A stretch of 64,000 bases of DNA from Miltoncostaea sp963703045 (lineage in GTDB: Bacteria; Actinomycetota; Thermoleophilia; Miltoncostaeales; Miltoncostaeaceae). This document shows positions 57,755 through 64,000 of this stretch, piece after piece. The stretch covers positions 682,001 to 746,000 of the forward strand of contig OY969782.1 of the NCBI GenBank assembly GCA_963703045.1, given 5' to 3'. The first letter of the stretch is position 1; the number at the start of each line of letters is the position of its first letter. The position numbers were made by a program, and so were the translations under genes. The notes beneath the pieces were generated by a model that searched no databases, was not told where the DNA came from, and saw nothing but the letters and a program-made list of their open reading frames with translations.

Positions 57755-58719
57755 CGGACCGCCCCGGGCACCGCGATCGAGGCCACCCGTCGGGCCGCGC
57801 GGACCCCGCTGTCGAACACGCGGTGGTGGTCGGCGCCCCCGAAGCTCGCTCCCGTCACCGTGTCGCCGGCCAGGATCACGCGCGCCCCGGGCGGGTTGAG
57901 GGCGTCCTCGTCGAGCCTGCCCTCGGGCACCGCGAAGCGCCAGCGCTTCACCTGCGCCCAGGCCGGCTCGGACCCCCCGGCGCCGAGGGCCGCCGCGAGG
58001 GCGGGCAGCGCCACCGACAGCACGTCCTCGTCGGACGCGTCGAGCAGCCGGGCCGAGGCGGCGGCGTCGAGGCGCACAACGACGGGCTCGACGCCGTCGA
58101 TCGGCGCGCGGCCCTTGACCGCCTCCCGGCGGATCTCGGCCACCGGCCCCCGGTCGGGCCGGTGCACCGCCCGATTCCCGCCCGCCCCGGCGGCGACCCC
58201 CACGAGCACCATCACCGCGGGGGCGTAGGCGAGCGTGCGCAGCGCGGCGACCCGCGCGTCGGGCTCGGGGCTCCGCGCGAGCAGGTCGGCGGCCTGCGGC
58301 GCGGGCGCCGTGACGACCACGGCGTCGGCCGCGCCGTGCGTGTTGCCCTGCTCGTCGCCGAGCTCGATCCGGCCGCCGGCCGGCCGCAGCGCCGCCAGCC
58401 GGACGCCGAGGCGCACGTCGAGGCCGGCGGCGAGCAGCTTGGGCAGTCGCGTGGCGCCGCCCGCGTAGGCGACCCCGTCGTCCAGTTCGACCCGGTCGTC
58501 GGCCGCGGTGGCCGCGACGAGCGCGCCCAGCGCCGTGTCGGCGGGCGCGGCGATCACCGGGCTGCCGTGGTCGAGCACGGTGCCCTCGGCGCGCCGCGCG
58601 GCCAGCCGCCCGCCGAGCCCGCGGCTCTTCTCGAAGACCACGACATCGTGCCCGCCGGACACCAGCTCGCGCGCGGCGGCGATGCCCGCGAGACCCGCCC
58701 CGATCACCGCGACCACCAT
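57751..58719 (-). CDS. NAD(P)/FAD-dependent amine-oxidase-like oxidoreductase
   Basis: The 322-residue flavoprotein has the FAD loop VAVIGAGLAGIAAAREL, the Glu/Arg motif VFEKSRGLGGRLAARR (the renalase-like RGxGGR) and the C-terminal FAD contact VILAGDTVTGASFGGA. It is close in plan to renalase and other small monoamine-oxidase-like enzymes of bacteria. The central region has VVVTAPAPQAADLL. Substrate not predictable. It is divergent from the SDR-DUF2867 gene (54 nt) and coupled to the membrane-protein gene after it. Confidence 0.88.
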   Translation of the reverse strand: MVVAVIGAGLAGIAAARELVSGGHDVVVFEKSRGLGGRLAARRAEGTVLDHGSPVIAAPADTALGALVAATAADDRVELDDGVAYAGGATRLPKLLAAGLDVRLGVRLAALRPAGGRIELGDEQGNTHGAADAVVVTAPAPQAADLLARSPEPDARVAALRTLAYAPAVMVLVGVAAGAGGNRAVHRPDRGPVAEIRREAVKGRAPIDGVEPVVVRLDAAASARLLDASDEDVLSVALPALAAALGAGGSEPAWAQVKRWRFAVPEGRLDEDALNPPGARVILAGDTVTGASFGGADHHRVFDSGVRAARRVASIAVPGAVR

Positions 58720-58773
58720 GCCCGCGCCCCGATCCCCCGACTGCCGTTGCCCATCGAGGTTACCCTCCGTCGC

Positions 58774-60282
58774 ATGAACAGCGTCCCGGACCCCACGCCC
58801 CCGCCCCGCTCCGCGCAGCCCCTCGTGCTCCTCACCGGCGCCACCGGCTACGTCGGCGGACGCCTCTGACGCGGCTCGAGAGAGCGGGTCGCCGCCTGCG
58901 GTGCATGAGCCGGCGGCCCGATCAGCTCGCCGCGCGCACCGCCCCGACGACCGAGGTCGTGGAGGGCGACGTGCAGGACCCCGCCTCCCTCGAGGCGGCG
59001 CTCGAGGGCGTCGACGTGGCCTACTACCTCATCCACTCGATGTCCGGCTCGGACGACTACCGCGAGGTCGACCGCGCGGGGGCCGAGGCGTTCGGGCGTG
59101 CGGCGCGCGAGGCCGGGGTGCGGCGCATCGTCTACCTCGGCGGGCTCGGGCACGGCGACGACCTGTCGGGCCATCTCGAGAGCCGCCAGGAGGTCGGGCG
59201 CGCGCTGGCGGCGTCGGGCGTCGAGACGATCGAGCTGCGGGCCGCGATCGTCATCGGCTCGGGCAGCACCTCGTTCGAGATGATCCGCGCGCTGGTGGAT
59301 CGCCTGCCCGTGATGATCACGCCCCGCTGGGTCGCCACCCTCACGCAGCCGATCGCCATCGAGGACGTGCTCGCGTACCTCGCCGAGGCCGCCGAGATCG
59401 CGGTGGACGGCAGCACCATCTTCGAGATCGGGGGGCCCGACACGGTCTCGTACGGCGAGCTGATGCGCGAGTACGCGCGCCAGCGTTGCGCTGAAGCGCC
59501 TGATGATCTCGGTGCCGGTGCTCACGCCGCACCTCTCGAGCCTGTGGCTCGGGCTGGTCACGCCGGTCTACGCGCGGGTCGGCCGCGAGCTGGTCGAGGG
59601 TCTGCGCAACCCGACCGTGGTGCACGACACCGGGGCCCGGCGCGCGTTCCGGGTGCGCCCCCGCGGCGTGCGCGCCGCCGTCGCCCGCGCCCTGGTCAAC
59701 GAGGACCGCGAGTTCGCCGCCACGCGGTGGTCCGACGCGCTGTCGTCGTCCCCCGGCACCCGCGCCTTCGGCGGCGAGGCCGTCGGCTCGCGGCTGCTCG
59801 ACTCGCGCGTCGCCCGGGTGCCCGTGCCGCCCGAGGTCGCCTTCGACCCCATCCAGCGCATCGGGGGACGGCGCGGCTGGTACTACGGCAACTTCCTCTG
59901 GCGGCTCCGCGGGCTGCTCGACCTGCCCTTCGGCGGCGCCGGCACCCGCCGGGGACGGCGTGACCCCGTGCACCTGCTGCCGGGCGACACGGTCGACTTC
60001 TGGCGCGTCGAGGCGATCGAGCAGGATCGCCTGCTGCGCCTGAGCTCCGAGATGTGGGTGCCGGGACGCGCCTGGCTGCAGTTCGAGGTCGAGGAGGACC
60101 CGGGCGGCTCGATCATCCGCCAGACGGCCATCTTCGACCCCTCGGGACTGCTCGGGCGCCTCTACTGGTACTCGATCTGGCCCATCCACGGATTCGTCTT
60201 CCGCGGCATGGTGCGGGGCATCGCCGACGCGGCGACGGATGCCCGGCGAGGCCCCGGGACGACGGGTACGGTGGACCGATGA
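58774..60282 (+). pseudogene. SDR-type NAD(P)-binding protein with DUF2867 domain, two compensating frame breaks
   Basis: ATG 58774 opens a frame ending VLLTGATGYVGGRL, the NAD(P) loop, that stops at 58867-58869. Adding one C near 58866 (CTC-CTG) continues it as LTRLERAGRRLRCMSRRPD and then the SDR core (EGDVQDPASLEAAL, DVAYYLIHSMSGSDDY, RRIVYLGGLGHG). A second break at TT 59486-59487 moves it to ALKRLMISVPVLTPHLSSLW and the C-terminal DUF2867 domain (IGGRRGWYYGNFLWRLRGLL, LQFEVEEDPGGSIIRQTAIF) to stop 60282. Net change is zero, 502 codons. The architecture is a known oxidoreductase-DUF2867 fusion of unknown substrate. Error or decay not resolved. Confidence 0.82.
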
Positions 60283-60983
60283 CGACGACCGACGAGGGCC
60301 TCGCGGACCAGCTCGTCCGCTGGATGGCCGAGAACCGGCCCGGGCTCGACGCCCTCATGGCGCAGGAGGGCTCCCGGGCGGTGCACGAGGAGTTCATGCT
60401 CGCCGAGGGCGGGACGCTCCCCGACCGCACCACGCGCATCGAGCGCGCCCGCGGCGCCAGCGCCCGCGCCTGGATGCGGCATCTCGGCCGGGGCCTCACC
60501 GCGGTCTGGCCGGGGGCCGATCCCGAGCTGGCCGATCGCATCGAGCAGTGGACCGCCGAGCACCGTGAGCGGCTCGAGGCGCTCGTGCTCGAGGAGAACG
60601 CCGTCGCCGAGCGCCGGGGCGCGTCGGGCGACCCCCTCGCCGACGATCGCGACGCCGCGCTCGCTGCGCACTGCCGGCTGTTCGCCGAGGGCCTCGCCAC
60701 CCGGTCCGCGACCCTCGCCGAGTCGCCCGAGTCGCCACCCGACTTCTCGCGCCGCCTCGCCGGGTGGGCCCGCGGCCAGGAGGCGCACCGGCGCGAGGTG
60801 GAGGCCGAAGCGGTCGCGGCGTGGGGCGCCGGACCGCACCCGGGCGCCGACCAGCCCATGACGGCCGCGCCCGAGACCGACGAGGTGCGCGTGAAGGAGG
60901 CCGCCGCCGTCTGGGCGCACGTGCAGATCCTGGCGGAGGCGCTCGAGCACGCCCTCTCGGCCCCACCCCCGCCCAACGCCTGA
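60279..60983 (+). CDS. Hypothetical helical protein downstream of SDR-DUF2867 gene
   Basis: The 234-residue protein starts at ATG 60279, overlapping the previous stop as ATGA. It is helix-rich and charged: EGLADQLVRWMAENRPGL, ARAWMRHLGRGLTAVWPGAD, DRIEQWTAEHRERLEALVLE, RRLAGWARGQEAHRREVEAE and VKEAAAVWAHVQILAEALEH. No membrane segment, no catalytic signature and no recognised family. Translational coupling suggests a role with its neighbour. Confidence 0.7.
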   Translation: MTTTDEGLADQLVRWMAENRPGLDALMAQEGSRAVHEEFMLAEGGTLPDRTTRIERARGASARAWMRHLGRGLTAVWPGADPELADRIEQWTAEHRERLEALVLEENAVAERRGASGDPLADDRDAALAAHCRLFAEGLATRSATLAESPESPPDFSRRLAGWARGQEAHRREVEAEAVAAWGAGPHPGADQPMTAAPETDEVRVKEAAAVWAHVQILAEALEHALSAPPPPNA

Positions 60984-61019
60984 TCGGCGGGGCCGCGACC
61001 CCGCCCGCGCGGCGCGACC

Positions 61020-61682
61020 CTAGGCCGCGGGGCGCCCCCGGGCGGCCGCGAGGGTCGCGACGAGAGCGAGGTCGTCGCAGATGAGCCCGCCGACGCCCCA
61101 CCCGGCGAGGGTCGCGGCGTCGTCGCGGTCGTCGACCGGCCACGTCATGAGCGCGCCCGCGACGGCGAGGATGGACCGCGCCGACCCGGCGTCGAGCAGG
61201 TCGCGCCGGGCGCAGACGACCCGGGGCGCCCGTGCCGGGGGGCGTGCCAGCAGGCGCCCGAGCTCGCGACGGCCGGCCGCCGAGTGCACCGCCCGGACCC
61301 CCTCCTGGCCGGCCAGGCGGTCGACCAGCGCCCATCGCCGGGACGCCACCGTGACCGCGCCGAACCCCCGTCGCCGGCACGCCTCGAGCGCCGCGCCGCC
61401 GATCTCGGCGCCGCCCTGCTTGAGGTCGAGCATGGGCTCGGAGCCGGCGGGCAGGCGCTGCAGCACCTCGTCGAGCGTGGGCGGCGGGCGGCGCCCCACC
61501 AGGCGCACGCCGTGACGGTCCCAGAGGACCGGGCCGAAGCGGCGCGGGTGGCGCACCTCGAGCGTGCCGCGGTGCAGGTGGACGTCGATCTCGATCAGGT
61601 CGGCTCCGGCCGCCAGCGCCGGCGCCACGTGCGCCGGGTCGTTGCCCGCGCGGTGCGCGACCAGCAGCGGCGGGCCGCTCAC
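61020..61682 (-). CDS. Glycerophosphodiester phosphodiesterase-like protein, divergent active site
   Basis: The 220-residue TIM-barrel protein begins at GTG 61682, overlapping the PhoU-like stop by 4 nt. It has the GDPD outline LLVAHRAGNDPAHVAPALAA, AGADLIEIDVHLHRGTLEVRH and WPVDDRDDAATLAGWGVGGL. The usual HRG...ENT pair is replaced by HRAGNDPAHV, while His, EIDV and the later His remain. Function as a phosphodiesterase is probable but not certain. It may act with the PhoU-like protein in phosphate handling. Confidence 0.78.
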   Translation of the reverse strand: MSGPPLLVAHRAGNDPAHVAPALAAGADLIEIDVHLHRGTLEVRHPRRFGPVLWDRHGVRLVGRRPPPTLDEVLQRLPAGSEPMLDLKQGGAEIGGAALEACRRRGFGAVTVASRRWALVDRLAGQEGVRAVHSAAGRRELGRLLARPPARAPRVVCARRDLLDAGSARSILAVAGALMTWPVDDRDDAATLAGWGVGGLICDDLALVATLAAARGRPAA

Positions 61683-62344
61683 CGGATCTCGGCCTCGCTC
61701 TCGCCCGTGACCAGGAACCGCACGCGTGCGCCGAGCTCGGCGGCGTTGTTGGCGACCCGCTCGACGTGGCGGGCCGCCAGCACCGCGGCGGCCGACCAGG
61801 CCCGCATACCGGGACCGGATGCCGTGCGGGTCACCTCGCGGAGCACCCGGTCGAGCATCGGGCTGACCGCGCGCGCGTCGGCCACCGCCCTCTCGCCCGC
61901 CTCGAGGTCGCCGCGCGCGATCGCCTGAACCGCGTCGGCCAGCGCATCGACGGCGCGCTCGCCCATGGCGCGGATGAGCGACCGCACCGGGTCGAGGGCC
62001 TCGTCCGGCGGGGGCACCGAGCCCGCGAGCCGCGCGATCTGCACCGCCAGGTTGCCGACCCTCTCGAGGGCCACGGCGGCGATCAGCCCGACGTGGAGCA
62101 GGCGCAGATCGCCGGCGAACGCGCTCCAGTCGCGATGCAGGCCGAGGATGCGCCGCTCGATCTCGGCGCTGCGCAGGTCGATGTCGACGTCGGCGGCGGC
62201 GATCACCTCGGCGACCCGGGCGTCGGAGTCGTCCCACCCGGCGACGGCCCGCTCGACCTGCGCGAGGACGATCGCGGCGAGCTCGGCCAGATCCGACCGC
62301 AGCGCCCCGAACGCGGCTGCCGGATCGCTCCTGCCCGTCGTCAC
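61679..62344 (-). CDS. PhoU-like phosphate-signalling helical protein
   Basis: The 221-residue protein has two PhoU-type three-helix bundles. The signature segments ALERVGNLAVQIARLAG (about 92-108) and ARHVERVANNAAELGARV (about 190-207) replace the metal-binding Asp of the usual ERIGD..NIAE motif by Asn in both repeats. PhoU proteins regulate Pst phosphate uptake and PhoR; here no pst or pho genes are adjacent. The gene is coupled to the GDPD-like gene by a GTGA overlap. Confidence 0.8.
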   Translation of the reverse strand: MTTGRSDPAAAFGALRSDLAELAAIVLAQVERAVAGWDDSDARVAEVIAAADVDIDLRSAEIERRILGLHRDWSAFAGDLRLLHVGLIAAVALERVGNLAVQIARLAGSVPPPDEALDPVRSLIRAMGERAVDALADAVQAIARGDLEAGERAVADARAVSPMLDRVLREVTRTASGPGMRAWSAAAVLAARHVERVANNAAELGARVRFLVTGESEAEIR

Positions 62345-62378
62345 CGGGCCAGGCTACGCGATGCGGCCGTCCGGAGGG

Positions 62379-63182
62379 TCACGGATCGCCGGCGGTGTGC
62401 GACCACTCCGGGGCCCGCTTGCCGAGGAAGGCGGCGATGCCCTCGCGGGCGTCCGGCTGCGTCGCGTTGCGGCACATCACCCCCGACGCGTGCCGGTACG
62501 CCTCGTCGAGCGGGAGGCCCTGCGTGTCGGCGACGGCGCGCTTGCCGACGCTGAGGGTCGCACGGCTCGCCGTGGCCACGCGCCCGGCCAGCTCCGCCGT
62601 CGCCGCGTCGAGCCGCTCGGCCGGCGCCACCCGGTTGACCAGACCCCAGTCGAGCGCGGTCGCCGCGTCGATCGGGTCGCCCGTCAGCAGCATCTCCATC
62701 GCCCGCGTGCGCCCCACCGACCGGATCACCTCCACCATCGGGGTGGAGCAGAACAACCCGATCCGCACGCCCGGCGTGGCGAACCGCGCATCCTCCGACG
62801 CCACCGCCAGGTCGCAGGCGGCGACCAGCTGGCAGCCCGCCGCGGTCGCCAGCCCCCCCACGCGGGCGATCACCGGGACGGGTAGGCGATGGATGGCCAG
62901 CATCAGCCCGGCACAGTCGGCGAACAGCCGCTCGGTCTCGGCCGCGTCGGCCTCGGCCAGCTCGCGCAGGTCGTGACCGGCGCAGAAGACCGGGCCGCGC
63001 GCGCCCAGCACGACGACGCGCACGCCGGGGTCGGCCCCGGCGTCGGAGAGCGCCGCGTGCAACGCGCCCATGGTCGCGCGCGAGAGCGGGTTGCGCCGCT
63101 CGGGGTGATCGAGCACGAGCGTGGCGACAGGACCGTCGCGCTCGACCGCCACCCGACGCGCCCCGTCGTCCCCCTCGGCCAT
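62379..63182 (-). CDS. Enoyl-CoA hydratase/isomerase family protein, ECHDC3-like
   Basis: The 267-residue crotonase-fold protein starts at ATG 63182. It has the oxyanion-hole segments PVFCAGHDLREL and GGLATAAGCQLVAACDLAVAS, then FATPGVRIGLFCSTPMVEVI and EMLLTGDPIDAATALDWGLV. The two catalytic Glu positions of hydratases read Gln (AAGCQL) and Gly (TPGVRI), so water addition as in crotonase is unlikely. The same replacements are characteristic of the ECHDC3 branch, whose reaction is unresolved. It is 34 nt from the PhoU-like gene, same strand, and divergent from the exonuclease. Confidence 0.88.
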   Translation of the reverse strand: MAEGDDGARRVAVERDGPVATLVLDHPERRNPLSRATMGALHAALSDAGADPGVRVVVLGARGPVFCAGHDLRELAEADAAETERLFADCAGLMLAIHRLPVPVIARVGGLATAAGCQLVAACDLAVASEDARFATPGVRIGLFCSTPMVEVIRSVGRTRAMEMLLTGDPIDAATALDWGLVNRVAPAERLDAATAELAGRVATASRATLSVGKRAVADTQGLPLDEAYRHASGVMCRNATQPDAREGIAAFLGKRAPEWSHTAGDP

Positions 63183-63279
63183 GGTCTCCCCCAACGCCGT
63201 CGCGGCCTCCCGGGCGAGGGTAGCGCCCCCTCGGGGGGCGTGCGCCGCCGGGACCGCCCCGGTGCGCGATGATGCGCGG

Positions 63280-64000
63280 GTGCGGGTACACCTGATCGAC
63301 GGCACGTACGAGCTGTTCCGCCATCACATGGGCCTGCCCCGCGACGTGGCGGCCTCCTCTCCCCGCGCCGCGACGCGCGGGGTGGTGCGATCGGTGCTCG
63401 AGCTCCTCGAGGAGGGCGCGACGCACGTCGCGGTGGCGACCGACACGGTCATCGAGTCGTTTCGCAACGACCTGTGGCCGGGGTACAAGACCGGGGCGGG
63501 GATCGAGCCGGCGCTGCTCGACCAGTTCCCCCTGGTCGAGGAGGCCCTCGCCGCGGCGGGGGTCACGGTGTGGGGGATGATCGCGGTCGAGGCCGACGAC
63601 GCGCTGGCGACCGCGGCCGAGCGCGCGAGCGCCGACGAGCGGGTGGATCAGGTGATCGTCTGCACGCCCGACAAGGACCTGGCGCAGTGCGTCCGGGGGC
63701 GCAGGGTCGTGCAGCTCGACCGCCGCTCCGGGACGGTGCGCGACGAGGACGGCGTGTGGGGGCGGTTCGGCGTCGCCCCCGCATCGATCCCCGACTACCT
63801 GGCGCTCGTGGGCGACGCGGCCGACGGCTTCCCCGGGCTGCCCGGCTGGGGCGCCAAGAGCGCCGCCACCCTGCTCGCCCGCCACGGTCACCTCGACGCG
63901 ATCCCCGACGACCCGGCCTCCTGGGACGTGACCGTGCGCGGCGCGGGTCGGTTGGCGTCGGCCCTCCGCGAGGGACGGGAGCGCGCGCAGCTCTTCCGCC
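63280..64000 (+). CDS. 5'-3' exonuclease (PolI 5' nuclease-like), C-terminally incomplete
   Basis: Read directly from GTG 63280 to the window end (240 codons, no stop). The start MRVHLIDGTYELFRHH has the metal-binding Asp of the 5' nuclease family. Conserved segments follow: TRGVVRSVLELLEEGATHVA, DTVIESFRNDLWPGYKTGA, the acidic VEADDALATAA, VCTPDKDLAQCV, and the helix-hairpin-helix region VGDAADGFPGLPGWGAKSAA. These match FEN-like 5' nucleases, which cleave flaps in Okazaki-fragment repair. Whether it is a free exonuclease or the N-terminus of DNA polymerase I is not visible. Confidence 0.88.
   Translation, partial: MRVHLIDGTYELFRHHMGLPRDVAASSPRAATRGVVRSVLELLEEGATHVAVATDTVIESFRNDLWPGYKTGAGIEPALLDQFPLVEEALAAAGVTVWGMIAVEADDALATAAERASADERVDQVIVCTPDKDLAQCVRGRRVVQLDRRSGTVRDEDGVWGRFGVAPASIPDYLALVGDAADGFPGLPGWGAKSAATLLARHGHLDAIPDDPASWDVTVRGAGRLASALREGRERAQLFR

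Noticed and set aside
1..64000. CRISPR arrays, insertion sequences, rRNA operons, riboswitches
   Set aside because: I found no regularly spaced repeat, transposase, rRNA or recognisable riboswitch core. Many small GC inverted repeats exist but are expected at this composition; only those with long perfect arms near gene ends were kept.

Overview
The window is a very GC-rich (roughly 70% or more) bacterial chromosome segment with tightly packed genes, frequent GTG starts and many 1-4 nt stop/start overlaps. Housekeeping gene order (rng-rplU-rpmA-obg-proB joined to an mreB-mreC-mreD-mrdA-rodA cluster, and tig-clpP-clpX-valS-folC-ndk-maf), an Obg without its C-terminal domain, DUF4395/DUF1059/DUF6458 proteins and a Ferritin_2-type protein suggest a high-GC actinobacterium, probably class Thermoleophilia (Solirubrobacterales-like). 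That placement is inference from gene content, not a phylogeny.

Layout. (1) 1-9,960, minus strand: mreBCD, PBP2 and RodA (rod-shape elongation machinery), a DUF697 membrane protein, RNase G, ribosomal proteins L21 and L27, Obg and the start of proB. (2) 10,144-14,896: a molybdenum-cofactor-sulfurase-like PLP enzyme facing a two-gene set (twin cyclic-nucleotide-binding-domain protein and class II glutamine amidotransferase), then DUF1059 and DUF4395 genes. (3) 15,081-24,475, minus: a protein-quality and nucleotide cluster (trigger factor, ClpP, ClpX, ValS, FolC, a small membrane protein, Ndk, Maf) preceded by tRNA-Leu and tRNA-His. (4) 24,610-30,849: accessory metabolism: FlK-type thioesterase, frame-broken alcohol dehydrogenase, WrbA with a divergent TetR and a palindromic operator, alpha/beta hydrolase, acyl-CoA dehydrogenase, a 46-residue metallothionein-like protein and BirA. 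(5) 30,893-35,972: two APC permease-USP fusions in one operon with two TrkA/RCK proteins, which I read as a candidate potassium-uptake and sensing module. (6) 36,041-45,979: geranylgeranyl-reductase-family enzyme, SpoIIE-type phosphatase, SCO1, zinc-ribbon protein, lipoprotein-response regulator-histidine kinase operon, SnoaL-like protein and a LuxR regulator. (7) 46,137-52,940: broken methyltransferase, M23 peptidase, ferritin-like Tat-type protein, tRNA-Arg, potassium channel, secreted nuclease, a decayed tRNA-Arg copy and a nitroreductase. (8) 52,923-64,000: MutS2 (frameshifted), AI-2E exporter, PPK2, FAD oxidoreductase, a twice-frameshifted SDR/DUF2867 gene, GDPD, PhoU-like, ECHDC3-like crotonase and the start of a 5'-3' exonuclease.

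A recurring feature is single-base frame breaks in otherwise intact genes (25,213; 46,445; about 46,970; 54,215; 58,866; 59,486; possibly 40,330). In three of the four confident genes removing one base restores one reading frame across the whole family, and the fourth has compensating breaks, so base-level assembly error is a real possibility. Short genes I add from direct translation include DUF1059 (13,882), the metallothionein (29,453), the start of proB and the terminal exonuclease.
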